From positions 1-64,000 of the forward strand of contig JAIORD010000042.1 in the NCBI GenBank assembly GCA_021108275.1: a stretch of DNA of 64,000 nt. Reading direction: 5' to 3'. A model generated the notes under the pieces. The model did no database searches and was not told the DNA's origin. It saw only the letters and a list, made by a program, of their open reading frames with translations. The position numbers and the translations under genes are program-made. Shown piece by piece: positions 17,791 to 27,877 of the stretch; the first letter of the stretch is position 1, and every line of letters begins with the position of its first letter. The stretch comes from Methanococcoides sp. GTDB lineage: Archaea > Halobacteriota > Methanosarcinia > Methanosarcinales > Methanosarcinaceae.

Positions 17791-20070
17791 TCAATTTTTA
17801 TATTTGCTGCTAAGTATTTCCCGCATCTTTCCTGCGGTCTTCGGTCCAATGTTCTTTACTTCCTTCAACTCCTCAAGCTCTGCTTTCATAACATCTTCCA
17901 CGGTTCCGAAGTGTTCAAGGAGATTCTTTGCAGCATTCGGTCCGATGTCACTGATGGATGATACTATGTATTCCTGTTGTTGTGATAACAGCATTGAAGA
18001 TTTTTTTCCGTGTATGCTGGTACTGCGTTTTTCATCGATCTGTTCTCTCTTTGCCAGTATGCCTATCAGGGATGCAGTGTCCTCTGCATCCCTTGTGTGA
18101 AGTATGGACACTCCAAAGTCCAGTGCTAATGAAGCAAGTGTTCCGTGGATAGCTTTGGGGTTGATCATCCTTGTGGTGAACAAACCTTCTCCTTCGATGA
18201 TAAGTATGGGCTTTTCATAAGCTCCTGCAAGGTCGGATATTTGCCTGAATATATTGCGGTCAAGCAGGGAATTGACAAGATCTTCGGCACTCTTGCGCTC
18301 GATCGCCACCCGGTCGCTTACAATATAATCTCCTACCTCAAGTGTTTTTACAACGATGTTAAGCCCAAGTTTCTCAAGACTGCGTGCAACGGTGCTTCTG
18401 ATTTCTCTCTGGTCGAGGACTACTGTCACTTCCTCGTCAGAGAAGTCTGAAAGCCCAGTCTGTTGTTCCTTCCCACCCCTGAACTCACTTGCAATGTCGG
18501 TCTTGTCATTTTCAGTGTTTACCCCATTCAACTCTGACATATTCTTCTGCCATTGCTGCATATTGCTCTGCATACGTTTTTCTTTATGTGCACAGCTCCA
18601 GTAGTATGTTTCGTCCCGGGTTCCTTTTGTAACAAGTACTACTACACGTCCTTCGTGTTTCCTTCCTGTCCTGCCTTTTCTCTGTATGCTTCTTATCTCG
18701 GAAGGGACCGGTTCATAGAACAGCACAAGATCGGTAGCTGGGATATCAAGTCCTTCTTCTGCAACGGATGTTGCCACAAGGACATTATATACTCCAGCCT
18801 TGAACTTCTCTATGATCTCGACCTGTTGTTTTTGGGTAAGCCCTTTGTCCTTGAACTTGGAACTTTGTCCCACAAATTTGACAGGCCTTATATCTTCTAT
18901 TTCGGAGAGGGCGTTCGTCACCATTTCAGAGGTATCGCGATAGTTCGTAAAGACGATCACACGGGAGTCTGGTTTTCCATTTAGTTCCTTTGAGACAATA
19001 TCTTTTACAACGGCAAGTTTCGGATGTTCTGTGGTGCATTCCTCGAGCCTTTTGTACAACTGTCTCATATAAAGGTCATCAGAAAGCCTTTTTGAAGCTT
19101 TACTTCCTGTTCTGGAAGTGGCCTCGTTCTCAAGTCTGGCTGCATATTTTTTGAGTGCTTCGATGCCCTGTGTTTCTACTATCTCCACAGCATGACTTAC
19201 CTTCATTACCTCTGCAAGTATCGATAGGGCGCTGTAGACTGCAGGTTCGGCCATTTCTCGGATCTGTCCCTGTAACTTTTTCTGAAGCCCGAGCAGGTCC
19301 ATCTTTGAAGCTTTCTTACCGTATGGGATGGAATATCCAAGTTCTGTTAGTTTTTGGAATCTGTCCTCAAGTACCTTTTCCAGAAGGGTTTTCAGCTCCT
19401 TCATCTCAGAAGGCAGTATCACATGATTCCATTCGACCTCTTTTTTATGTATATAGGGTGTTACGTCAGGGTCTGTTTCTGTTTTTATCGCAACTGAACT
19501 GATGTAGAGGTTCGTGCATACCTCACTTATCTTCTCATCAGTACCTCCCGGACTTGCAGTTATCGCAAGGCAGTGTGGGTTTTTGGCATCCTCGAAGTAT
19601 CTTTCGGCTATGTATGTATAAGCATAATTGCCAACAGCCCGATGTGCTTCATCAAATGTAATATGGGAAACATCCTCAAGGCTTATCCGCTTGGTAAGTA
19701 TGTCGTTCTCAATGACCTGCGGGGTGGAAATGATCACTTTTCCCTTCTTCCAGAGCTCTTCTCTCTTGTCAGGCGCTACTGCACCGGTAAAGGTCAGTAT
19801 TTCATCTTCCGGGATGTTCAGCGTAGATCTCAAAAAAGTGGCATGCTGTTCTACAAGGGGTTTTGTGGGGGATAGAATGAGTGCTTTTCCACCTGTCTTT
19901 TGCAGGCGTGAAGCTATGACAAGAAGGGCGACTATAGTTTTTCCAAGACCTGTTGGCAGCACTACCAGTGTTGATGATGATAGTGCCTTTCCGGCAAGGT
20001 CGAGCTGGTACAATCGTTGCTCGACTGTATCAGGCTTGACCATTGGGTGCTTAATGTGTTCGCTCATATT
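17791..20070 (-). CDS. hef: Hef helicase/nuclease (XPF/FANCM type)
   Basis: The protein of about 759 residues processes stalled replication forks. N-terminal SF2 helicase: Walker A PTGLGKT near residues 40-46, DEAH near 138-141, and the helicase motif VI stretch SIQRKGRTGR. C-terminal ERCC4 nuclease: VVLDQREIRS and the catalytic VAIERKSAEDLVNS, then a helix-hairpin-helix pair (SSISDIGPNAAKNLLEHFG...KNIGPKTAGKMREIL). The reading frame extends upstream to a TTG at 20100; ATG at 20070 is the more probable start. It follows glyS on the same strand. Confidence 0.93.
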   Translation of the reverse strand, partial: NMSEHIKHPMVKPDTVEQRLYQLDLAGKALSSSTLVVLPTGLGKTIVALLVIASRLQKTGGKALILSPTKPLVEQHATFLRSTLNIPEDEILTFTGAVAPDKREELWKKGKVIISTPQVIENDILTKRISLEDVSHITFDEAHRAVGNYAYTYIAERYFEDAKNPHCLAITASPGGTDEKISEVCTNLYISSVAIKTETDPDVTPYIHKKEVEWNHVILPSEMKELKTLLEKVLEDRFQKLTELGYSIPYGKKASKMDLLGLQKKLQGQIREMAEPAVYSALSILAEVMKVSHAVEIVETQGIEALKKYAARLENEATSRTGSKASKRLSDDLYMRQLYKRLEECTTEHPKLAVVKDIVSKELNGKPDSRVIVFTNYRDTSEMVTNALSEIEDIRPVKFVGQSSKFKDKGLTQKQQVEIIEKFKAGVYNVLVATSVAEEGLDIPATDLVLFYEPVPSEIRSIQRKGRTGRKHEGRVVVLVTKGTRDETYYWSCAHKEKRMQSNMQQWQKNMSELNGVNTENDKTDIASEFRGGKEQQTGLSDFSDEEVTVVLDQREIRSTVARSLEKLGLNIVVKTLEVGDYIVSDRVAIERKSAEDLVNSLLDRNIFRQISDLAGAYEKPILIIEGEGLFTTRMINPKAIHGTLASLALDFGVSILHTRDAEDTASLIGILAKREQIDEKRSTSIHGKKSSMLLSQQQEYIVSSISDIGPNAAKNLLEHFGTVEDVMKAELEELKEVKNIGPKTAGKMREILSSKYKN

Positions 20071-20146
20071 TACTATAGGTTCAAAATTTGCTTGAGGCAA
20101 TACTATTCTTAACCCTTTTAAATATGAGGCAAGCGGGGTGAAAGTA

Positions 20147-21892
20147 TTAGATGCTCACGCCCGCATTTTCAAGGTCCAGTTTTCCATAGACCAGGTCGTA
20201 GATCGAGTCCTCGATACCTTCGACAGATGCTCTGACCTGTTTCATTGTGTCGCGGTCTCTGATGGTGACTGAATTGCCTTCAAGGGTGTCGTAATCGATG
20301 GTAATGGAATATGGAGTTCCAATCTCATCGTTCCTGCGGTAGCGGCGACCAATTGCCCTTGAATCATCGTAGGCAACGAGTAAACCTCTTTCACGAAGTT
20401 TCTGTGCTATCGCCTTTGCAGGCTCGATAAGCTCATCCCTTGTAAGGAGGGGGAGGATGGCAACCTGTACAGGTGCAACTTCATTCCTGAACCTGAGAAC
20501 CATCCTTTCCTCTTCCTCCTCGTCGCCTTCAGCTTCGACCTTTTCTTCATCGAACGCATGTTCCATTGTACAGTACAGTATCCTGTCGATACCATATGAA
20601 GGCTCGATGACATGGGGTACTATCTTTTCACCGCTGACCTTTACGGTCTCTTGTGCATAGCTGATTATCTCGGAAGGTACTGTGAACTCTTCTCCATTGA
20701 CAATTACTTTGATCTCGTCCTTGCTAAGTTCATCTTCACTCAATTCCTTGAGTGCATCAGCAACAGCCTTTGCCTTTCCTTTGAACAATGGTCCGAGCTT
20801 ACCCATGTCAGGTTTCACAACGAATTGTTCGACCATCTTCGGCTCATCATATTCGATGTGTATCTCAAGTTCGGTACCGCTTGTCTTTGCATGTGCGTTC
20901 AGGTCGAAGTCTGTCCTGTCCGCAATGCCGACCACCTCTATCCAGCCGAACCTGTCGGTCAATATCTCGGCATCCCAGCAATCGATGGCGTAGTGTGCCA
21001 TCTCATCCTTCTGGTGCTGCCTGAACCTGAGCTTGTCGGCAGTAATGCCCACGCGTTGGAGGAAATGGTTCGTGAGTGCGATATGGTATGCGAGGAACTC
21101 ATGTGCAATTATGTTATTCTCAACAGCTTCCTTTACCGTCATCTGCTCGATGGCACCTTTCTCCTGTGCTTCATCGGAATAGAGGTTCAGGGTGATCTCT
21201 GCAAATCTTTCGAAGTTGGGGTGCCCTTTCTCTTTAGGGTGGGTGAATATCTCAGCCTCTGCCTGTGTGAATTCCCTTAGCCTGATGACTCCCTGCCTGG
21301 GGGATATCTCATTACGGTAGGATTTTCCTATCTGGGTCGCACCAAAGGGTAACTTGTCACGGTAATATCTGGAAAGTCTCTGGAAGTTAATGAACATTCC
21401 CTGTGCGGTTTCCGGACGCATGTAACCTTGTCTCCCAGTCCCGGGGCCGATATTCGTTTTGAACATGAGGTTGAACTCATATGCTTTTCCAAGCTTGCCG
21501 CCACATTCAGGACAGCCGATATCATTCTCCTCTATGAGCCTGTCAAGTTCTTCATTGCTCAATGCATCTGCGACCTCTACTATCTTGTCGACGAGGTGAT
21601 CTGCCCTGAAAGCTTCCTCACATTCCTGGCATTCGCAGAGTGGGTCTGAAAAGCCTCCTACGTGGCCGGATGCAACAAAGACATCCTCGATGCCAACGGT
21701 TGGGGTTTCGATCTCCATGAATCCTTCGTGGATCACATAGAGTTCACGCCAGATCTGCTCGATCCTTCTCTTTAAAGTGCATCCAAGGGGTCCGTAATCA
21801 TAGAATCCGGCAGCTCCGCCGTAGAGTTCAAAGGAATTCCATAAAAAGCCTCTTCTTTTTGCCAGTTCAATTACCTGTTCATACCTGTCCAT
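20147..21892 (-). CDS. glyS: Glycyl-tRNA synthetase (archaeal/eukaryotic type)
   Basis: The 581-residue class II enzyme charges tRNA-Gly. Visible: KRRGFLWNSFELYGGAAGFYDYGPLG at the N terminus, the MRPETAQGMFINF motif, motif 2 FGATQIGKSYRNEISPRQG, motif 3 near PSYGIDRILY, a zinc-binding pair of CxxC-type segments (CECQECEEAF and CPECGGK) and a C-terminal anticodon-binding domain (VAILPLLTRDELIEPA). Normal length. Confidence 0.96.
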   Translation of the reverse strand: MDRYEQVIELAKRRGFLWNSFELYGGAAGFYDYGPLGCTLKRRIEQIWRELYVIHEGFMEIETPTVGIEDVFVASGHVGGFSDPLCECQECEEAFRADHLVDKIVEVADALSNEELDRLIEENDIGCPECGGKLGKAYEFNLMFKTNIGPGTGRQGYMRPETAQGMFINFQRLSRYYRDKLPFGATQIGKSYRNEISPRQGVIRLREFTQAEAEIFTHPKEKGHPNFERFAEITLNLYSDEAQEKGAIEQMTVKEAVENNIIAHEFLAYHIALTNHFLQRVGITADKLRFRQHQKDEMAHYAIDCWDAEILTDRFGWIEVVGIADRTDFDLNAHAKTSGTELEIHIEYDEPKMVEQFVVKPDMGKLGPLFKGKAKAVADALKELSEDELSKDEIKVIVNGEEFTVPSEIISYAQETVKVSGEKIVPHVIEPSYGIDRILYCTMEHAFDEEKVEAEGDEEEEERMVLRFRNEVAPVQVAILPLLTRDELIEPAKAIAQKLRERGLLVAYDDSRAIGRRYRRNDEIGTPYSITIDYDTLEGNSVTIRDRDTMKQVRASVEGIEDSIYDLVYGKLDLENAGVSI

Positions 21893-22046
21893 GATAGATC
21901 CTCTTAAATTTAGTGATTATTTTGATGTGTGGAAGCTAAATATGATACATTCGATATTTACATTACATTTAATCTTATCGTGATATCTTTTGTGTAATAT
22001 CTGTATTCACCACAAAATCAATCATTATGATGATAATAATACTAGA

Positions 22047-22059
22047 AATCTTTATATAC
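22047..22059 (+). promoter_or_regulatory. TATA-box promoter of the candidate small RNA
   Basis: AAATCTTTATATA is a good archaeal TATA box. The predicted start about 25 bases downstream falls at about 22081, exactly where a long RNA hairpin begins. No open reading frame with a ribosome site follows. Confidence 0.6.
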
Positions 22060-22080
22060 AGGTTGTTACATTGTATAGAA

Positions 22081-22165
22081 TAAGCAAGGCCGATAAAAAT
22101 CATATCGTACCACCACCACCACAAACTGATTTTTTTTGGTCATTCCATCACGGTCTTGCTTCACT
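22081..22165 (+). ncRNA. Candidate small RNA with an ACC-repeat loop
   Basis: Outer stem AAGCAAGGCCG (22082-22092) pairs with CGGTCTTGCTT (22151-22161); an inner stem AAAAATCA (22095-22102) pairs with TGATTTTT (22127-22134). The inner loop (22103-22126) exposes ACCACCACCACCACA, which is complementary to GGTGG-type ribosome sites used by genes in this window. A TATA box sits at the right distance upstream, and a pyrimidine-rich tail (TCACTTCTTTTCATTCT) follows. The 487-base gap between glyS and the ADH synthase gene has no credible protein gene, so this RNA is its best explanation. Not matched to any known family. Confidence 0.5.
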
Positions 22166-22326
22166 TCTTTTCATTCTAAATACTTTGTATCTACTCTGAT
22201 CTTAATGACCTCTATATTCTACCATTGTTTTCCTGTTCTTCTATGATCACATCTCAGGAACTTTGGCTAGGACTGTGCATGAGGGTTCCTTAAAAAGAGC
22301 CGTAACTTCGATGTAATAAGTTATGC

Positions 22327-22356
22327 AAAAATAAAAATAGTGCCGGTCTACCCGGC
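22327..22356 (-). terminator. Terminator of the ADH synthase gene
   Basis: The stem GCCGG/CCGGC (22342-22356) lies 24 bases past the stop at 22380 and is followed on the minus strand by CACTATTTTTATTTTTGC. Confidence 0.7.
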
Positions 22357-22379
22357 CTTTATGTTTCAATTAACTTTGT

Positions 22380-23171
22380 TCAATCTTCCAAAGCTTCATC
22401 CGCGCTCATTCCGCCGTGGATGACCTTTGAGAGGAGATTGACGAGTCTGGTTGGATCATCAGCCTGGAACACATTCCTGCCCATTGCTACACCCTTGCAA
22501 CCTACACTTAGTGCATCGGTGACCATCTGAAGGATCTCTTTTTCCGTATCCATCTGAGGTCCGCCTGCAATAACGACAGGTACGGGACATCCGGCGATGA
22601 CTTCTTTGAATGAATCAGGGTCGCCGGTATAGCTGGTCTTGACGATATCTGCGCCAAGTTCTGCACCGATCCTTGCTGCGTGCTTTACATATTCCACATC
22701 ATGTTCTGAAGGCACTTTTGGACCCCTTGGGTACATCATGGCAAGAAGAGGCATTCCCCATTCATCACATTTCTTTGCGACAAAACCCAGGTCCTTCAAC
22801 ATTTCAGCTTCATCTTCCGCTCCAACGTTGATGTGTACGGAAACCGCATCCGCACCAACTTTGATAGCTTCTTCCATGGTAGTTACCAGGACCTTGTGGT
22901 TGGGGTCAGGTCCAAGTGATGTTGAACCGGAGAGGTGGATAATAAGTCCTACGTCTCTGCCATAGCCTCTGTGACCGTGCTTTGCAAGTCCCATGTGACC
23001 AAGTACTGCATTTGCACCACCTTCTGCTACCTTGTTGACAGTTGCAGGCATGTCTATAAGGCCCTTGATGGGTCCTGCACCTACGCCGTGGTCCATTGGG
23101 ATTATAATTGCATTACCAGTATTTCTGTCGAATATACGCTCCATCCTGACAGATTTGCCAATTTCGCTCAT
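22380..23171 (-). CDS. 2-amino-3,7-dideoxy-D-threo-hept-6-ulosonate synthase (ADH synthase), class I aldolase family
   Basis: The 263-residue enzyme belongs to the archaeal DeoC/FbaB aldolase family: [20 protein letters not shown] near residues 20-39, the Schiff-base lysine in [10 protein letters not shown] (about residue 180), and [15 protein letters not shown] near 203-217. Its length and sequence fit the ADH synthase branch, which makes the first precursor of aromatic amino acids in methanogens lacking classical DAHP synthase. A fructose-bisphosphate aldolase of the same family is the alternative. A single-gene unit with its own terminator. Confidence 0.85.
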   Translation of the reverse strand: MSEIGKSVRMERIFDRNTGNAIIIPMDHGVGAGPIKGLIDMPATVNKVAEGGANAVLGHMGLAKHGHRGYGRDVGLIIHLSGSTSLGPDPNHKVLVTTMEEAIKVGADAVSVHINVGAEDEAEMLKDLGFVAKKCDEWGMPLLAMMYPRGPKVPSEHDVEYVKHAARIGAELGADIVKTSYTGDPDSFKEVIAGCPVPVVIAGGPQMDTEKEILQMVTDALSVGCKGVAMGRNVFQADDPTRLVNLLSKVIHGGMSADEALED

Positions 23172-23236
23172 GTTATGGGAGATGGTCTATGTATTACATA
23201 TCTTTTCTGGTAAATGCAATGTAAAACATCTGAAGT

Positions 23237-23749
23237 TCAGATGTTCTCATTCTGATAACGTCCGCTATAGCCTTCTTCCACTTCTGTGTGAAGATGATAG
23301 AAAAGAAGCTGCATTATCCGTGCATCCTTTTTAACATCGAACCCGTCTTTGTTGTGAACAACTAACATACATTCACTCCTTCCCGAGTATCCTGCATCCC
23401 ATACGGCAGTCTCAAGGGTTGCTCCACACCTTATCAGTGTGGATCTTGGTTTTGCTATTGCTGCAAGGTTCTTTGGTATGTTCACGATCTCGTTCAAAAG
23501 CACCTTGTATATCCCTGTCTCAAGGTGTATCCACTCATCCTCATTGAACTCGATCGTATCGCCCCCGGAAAGTCTCCTGCCTGAATTATCAAAATCAACC
23601 GCACCCGGACCTTCAATAGTTCTTATTTCCTTAAGTGTCATCTCAACACCGTTTGGCTGAAGCTGGGTATCCATTTCGATCATGTTCTCTACAAGTGGGG
23701 GATTCGCAAGTACAAGCTCTCTTAGTTCATTTTGGGATAAAAGGGTCAT
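23237..23749 (-). CDS. dCTP deaminase / dUTP diphosphatase family protein
   Basis: The 170-residue protein has the trimeric dUTPase fold motifs: DTQLQPNGVEMTLKEI near the N terminus, AIAKPRSTLIRCGATLETAVWDAGYSG (motif 3 region, residues about 96-122) and the C-terminal ARIMQLLFYHL. It controls dUTP or dCTP levels in nucleotide metabolism. Which of the two reactions it performs cannot be settled by eye; the archaeal dUTPase branch of the dCTP deaminase family fits best. Confidence 0.85.
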   Translation of the reverse strand: MTLLSQNELRELVLANPPLVENMIEMDTQLQPNGVEMTLKEIRTIEGPGAVDFDNSGRRLSGGDTIEFNEDEWIHLETGIYKVLLNEIVNIPKNLAAIAKPRSTLIRCGATLETAVWDAGYSGRSECMLVVHNKDGFDVKKDARIMQLLFYHLHTEVEEGYSGRYQNENI

Positions 23750-23959
23750 GGGATGTGGGATGGTGTGTATCGGTTATTAGAATTTCGGGAGACTAATAGT
23801 TAGGATCAGATCAAATAAATTAATTATATTATCATTTTTCGAAATAATGCGAAACAAAAGGTCGAAGATATGTTTATATATAATCTTCACAGTCACTCCA
23901 CTTGATATATGTAAAGTAAAGTTGTTTTGGATTCATAGTCCTTTTATCTCTCTTCATCT

Positions 23960-25747
23960 ATGAATTTATGCGATCGATATACGGCTGGTAATATCATGCA
24001 AGAATATTTCGGAAAAATGGATTTCTCTCTATCAGAAGTTCCACATGGTGGGCATATTACGCTTGTGTACAAAAATGATGATGATGTAATTGATTTTGTT
24101 TCATCTTTTTTAAATTCAGGTTCTAAATGCAATGACCTTTGTATCTGGATAACTCCTGAGATAAAAGAATGTGAATATTCAAACGCTTTTTTTGAGGAAA
24201 GGATGGCACTCATTAGCCAGAGATCATGTTCCTCTAATTTCGATCATGTCCTTGTAGATCCTGCATTACTTTCCAATGCTGATACATTTTGTAATACTAT
24301 ACTGGAACTTTTGGAAACGAAACAGAAATATGCTATTGCAAATGGATTCAATGGATTGCGGGTCAATATCGATCTTACTGCGGATAAAGGCCAAATGCTT
24401 CCTTTTCTCAGACATTGTAGGGAGTTGATAATCTCTTCAACTTTAGATATCGAGCTTACGATCCTGTTTACTTGCCCTCTGGAATCCTTTTCCTCTTCTG
24501 AGGTCTTCGATCTGATGGATGATAAGGGGAACACCATCCTGAAAAAGAATGGTATGTGGACATATCTGGTGGACCTGCTTAGCAAAAAGTACAGGAAACA
24601 CCTGCGTTCTTCTCCGGAATTGATGAAGAAAGAAAAAAAGCTGAAGGCTATCTACAGAGACAGTCCGGTGGTTGCATTCCTCAGAAATTCGGAAAATGGT
24701 TTTCCCATTGACTTCGTATCAGATAATATCTCTCAGTTTGGATACTCTGCAGAAGATCTAACATCTCATAAGTTCCTCTATGGGGATATAATTCATCCAT
24801 GGGACATTGATGATTATTTGATATCCCTTTCAGAATGCATCAAAAACAATAGTAATGAATTTAAAAAAGAATATAGGATACTGGATAGTGAACGTAACAT
24901 TCACTGGGTCAATGAAACGTCATTGATAGAGACCGATAATTCAGGGAATCCAACTCGCTTCCAGGGGATCATTGTCGATATCACTGATAGGAAAAAAGCA
25001 GAGGCTATGGTAATTCAAGCTAAACTAGTTGCTGAGGTTGCAAACAAGACAAAGAGTGAATTTCTGGCTAATATGAGCCATGAACTTCGAACTCCTCTGA
25101 ATGCGGTCATTGGTTTTTCAAATGCTCTTATTCATACTGATGTGGGACCTCTCAATGAAAAACAAACAAGATACATAAACAACATATCCAAAAGTGGTAA
25201 ACATTTGCTGTCTCTTATCAATGATATTCTGGACCTTTCAAAGATAGAGGCTGATAAAATGGAGCTTCATACTGAAAATATTTTATTTGTAGATGTGTTG
25301 AATGATGTGGAATCAATTGTTTCTCCTCTTGTACAAAATAAAAATTTATGCTTGAATATGAGTATAGAATCTGATGATATTCACATTCATGCTGACAAGC
25401 TGAAATTAAAACAGGTCCTTTTCAATCTGGTATCCAATGCTATAAAGTTCACACCTGAAGGTGGTTAGGTAATGGTCCGGGCAGAACATAATGCTGGCAA
25501 TTTAGTTGTCAAAGTTGAAGATAACGGTATCGGAATTCCAGAATCTGCCTTTTGTAATCTTTTTAAACCCTTTACACAGGTAGATTCAGCTTTAAACCGC
25601 CGTTTCGAAGGTACGGGTCTTGGTCTTGCACTCGTCAAGAAATTAATAAGAATGCATGGTGGTAATGTATGGGTCGAAAGTGAACTTGGTATTGGCAGTA
25701 GATTTAGTTTTAATGTTCCTCTTCCTTCTGAAGGGGTCCCATTTTAA
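23960..25747 (+). CDS. MEDS-PAS sensor histidine kinase with in-frame TAG (possible pyrrolysine)
   Basis: Read through the TAG at 25466-25468 (codon 503), this is one 595-residue kinase. Order: MEDS sensory domain (residues about 20-205, HGGHITLVYKNDDD start), PAS/PAC domain (about 230-345, ending in GIIVDITDRKKAE), HisKA with the phospho-accepting SHELRTPLN (about 373-381), and HATPase with N box NLVSNAIKFTPEGG just before the TAG and DNGIGIP, GTGLGLALVKKL after it. The reading frame is exact on both sides, with nothing lost. No other confident gene end I checked in this window uses TAG. Either UAG is decoded, as pyrrolysine or by read-through, or the kinase is a point-mutation pseudogene. 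No membrane segments, so it is cytosolic. Confidence 0.85.
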
Positions 25748-26242
25748 TGTTTCAATTGAGGATATTGCGAACAACGCTGACAAACATAATAATTCCCGTG
25801 ACGATCAATGAGAAATATGGGATCTTGAGCATATTTGTACTGATACTTGGCATGAGGCAAGTTACTGTGACTGCCAGACTATCAGATCACGCTTCTGGAG
25901 CGCGTGTCGAGGTGAAGAGCTACGCTCACCACTTCTATGATGATGAAAAAACGATAGTTTGCACGGGATGATTCTAACTTCTTTTCTCTGTCGTGCAAAG
26001 GAAATTTCTGTCGAAAATATATTGTGTGAATATGTTCGAATAATTCTAAGTTATATTCTTTATACTTGGTCTAATAATTGCTTTTAGTGCAGTATAATGT
26101 AATAATTTTTAGAAACATCTTATATATCAAAATAGTAATTTTTAAATCATAACTTATGATATTGCATTGATCTTAGTATTTTATTCAGTGTAGTTCAACC
26201 AATAAATTTGAATGAAATAGTAAAAAGGAGTTTCAGTAATTC
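25748..26242. other. Gap after the kinase, doubtful short frame only
   Basis: A 74-residue frame (25747-25971) begins at the ATG overlapping the kinase stop (TAATG). It has no recognisable domain, odd composition and no ribosome site of its own. The rest is AT rich, with a likely promoter for the TPR gene. I see no firm gene. Confidence 0.4.
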
Positions 26243-27076
26243 ATGTCAAATTTAGAACAAGAAACAATAGATCCTATCTCTTTAGACAAAAACATTGGGC
26301 TTAGAGGTTCAGAGGGATCACTGGAGCTAGGCCCAGACGATGCTGGCTTCTGGCTCAACAAAGGTAAGGCTCTTGGTAATTCAGGCAGGCATGAAGCTGC
26401 TTTAGAAGCCTTTAATATCTCGATAGAAATAGATCCTGATAATGCTGGTTCCTGGCTTAACAAAGGTAGGGCTCTTGATAATTTAGGTCGTCATGAGGAA
26501 GCTTTAGAAGCCTTAAATAAATCAATAGAATTGGAACCAAATAATGCTGCTTTATTGTCTAAAAAAGGTGTTATCCTTGGTAATTTAGGTCATGATGAGG
26601 ATGCCCTGGAAGCCTTTAACAGATCAATAGAAATAGAGTCTGATAATGCTGCTTTATGGTTTAACAAAGGTAAAGCTCTTGATAACTTAGATCGTCATGA
26701 GGAGGCTTTAGAAGCCTTTAATGAATCAATAGAACTAGACCCAATTGATGCTACTTTCTGGTTTTACAAAGGCGCCATCCTTGGCAATTTGGGTCGTTAT
26801 GAGGATGCTTTAGAAGCCTTTGACCGATCAATAGAGATAGAGCCAAATGATGCTGCTTTATGGTTCGATAAAGGGAATGCTCTTGATGATCTGGGTCGTC
26901 ATGAAGAGGCCTTAGAAGCTTTTGATAGAGCAATAGAACTGGATCCAAATAATGCAGATATATGGCTTAGCAAAGGTAACGCTCTTGATAAATTGGGCCG
27001 TCATGAGGAGGCTTTAGAAGCTTTTGCAAAATCTGAGAATATGCTCAATAATTCGGTTGTATTTGATCTAGCTTGA
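26243..27076 (+). CDS. Tetratricopeptide repeat protein
   Basis: The 277-residue protein is made almost wholly of about seven 34-residue TPR units, each of the form AxxWxNKGxALxxLGRHEEALEAFxxSIELxPxN. The 102-base DNA repeats are highly alike, so the array has been recently amplified or homogenised. TPR superhelices bind partner proteins; the partner here is unknown. AAGGAG at 26225-26230 serves as ribosome site for the ATG at 26243. No signal peptide. Confidence 0.9.
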   Translation: MSNLEQETIDPISLDKNIGLRGSEGSLELGPDDAGFWLNKGKALGNSGRHEAALEAFNISIEIDPDNAGSWLNKGRALDNLGRHEEALEALNKSIELEPNNAALLSKKGVILGNLGHDEDALEAFNRSIEIESDNAALWFNKGKALDNLDRHEEALEAFNESIELDPIDATFWFYKGAILGNLGRYEDALEAFDRSIEIEPNDAALWFDKGNALDDLGRHEEALEAFDRAIELDPNNADIWLSKGNALDKLGRHEEALEAFAKSENMLNNSVVFDLA

Positions 27077-27286
27077 ATTTTCAGGTTAGATCAGTACTTC
27101 TAATAAAAGTATGTAAAATATGTAGTGTTGGCTATGGTAAATTCTCCCAACATCTCAACCTTAAGTTTATTTATTTTTCAATTTCCCATCTTATGCTCCA
27201 ACTTGAAATTGGTGAATCTAGTAAATAAATGAGAAGGGCGAGAATGTGGGAAGATGTCGCCCTCTTAAAGTCAATTCAAATGAGAC

Positions 27287-27526
27287 TCAATCTAAAGTTG
27301 ATTCTATTTCGTGGACCCATTCTACCTCAACTCCTGCCTTTGTATGGTGTTTCCTGACGGCTTCTTTATCCGGTGCATCAACAACGCACCAGACCTTATC
27401 ATCTTCCTTATTAAAAAATATTTCATGATGCAATACTCCGTCTTCATCCCTTGGCTCATTCTGCATTTTGCGAAGCATCTCTGGTGTTATAGACCCCATT
27501 TTATGTTGGTCGATATATCTTGTCAT
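27287..27526 (-). CDS. DUF4242 / nickel-binding-like small protein
   Basis: The 79-residue protein fits the DUF4242 ferredoxin-like fold: opening TRYIDQHKMG, then VLHHEIFFNKEDDKVWCVVDAPDKEAVRKHHTKAG near residues 32-66 and VEWVHEIES. Some members bind nickel through histidines. Single gene; function here unknown. Confidence 0.75.
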   Translation of the reverse strand: MTRYIDQHKMGSITPEMLRKMQNEPRDEDGVLHHEIFFNKEDDKVWCVVDAPDKEAVRKHHTKAGVEVEWVHEIESTLD

Positions 27527-27806
27527 TCCATTTCACCCCCCGTTCATGAAGTGAGCATATTCTACCCCTATAATTAATTTCCATTGTATTGACATATAGT
27601 AGTTTCGCCCCCACATTATATTTTTTAAAAAGATACTAAAGAGACTCTGAAAGTGTTTGGGAAATCAAAAATCATAAATGAGTATTGCAACTACTGTTGA
27701 ATGTGTTAACTATATAAATAAAAACAAGTAGATAATAATGAATGTCAGAGGCACTTAAAATGTTCGTGTTGCAATAATTTAACAGTACTTAAATTATTAA
27801 AAAAGA

Positions 27807-27855
27807 GGCTCTGTAGAAATCCTCAAATCAAATGCAAAGTAGGTTTTCTACAGAG
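27807..27855 (-). terminator. Long hairpin downstream of the DUF4013 gene
   Basis: CTCTGTAGAAA (27809-27819) and TTTCTACAGAG (27845-27855) form a perfect 11-bp stem with a 25-base loop. On the minus strand it is followed by CCTCTTTTTTAAT, so it can end transcription of the gene at 27878-28420. The arm GGCTCTGTAGAAAT recurs exactly at 36001-36014, again just past a minus-strand gene. Confidence 0.65.
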
Positions 27856-27877
27856 TAGATATGCTATTTACTTTAAC

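Noticed and set aside
21990-22199. A 69-residue frame in the glyS/ADH synthase gap
   Set aside because: It overlaps the candidate small RNA, contains proline runs from the ACC repeats, and has no ribosome site; the TATA box lies inside it.
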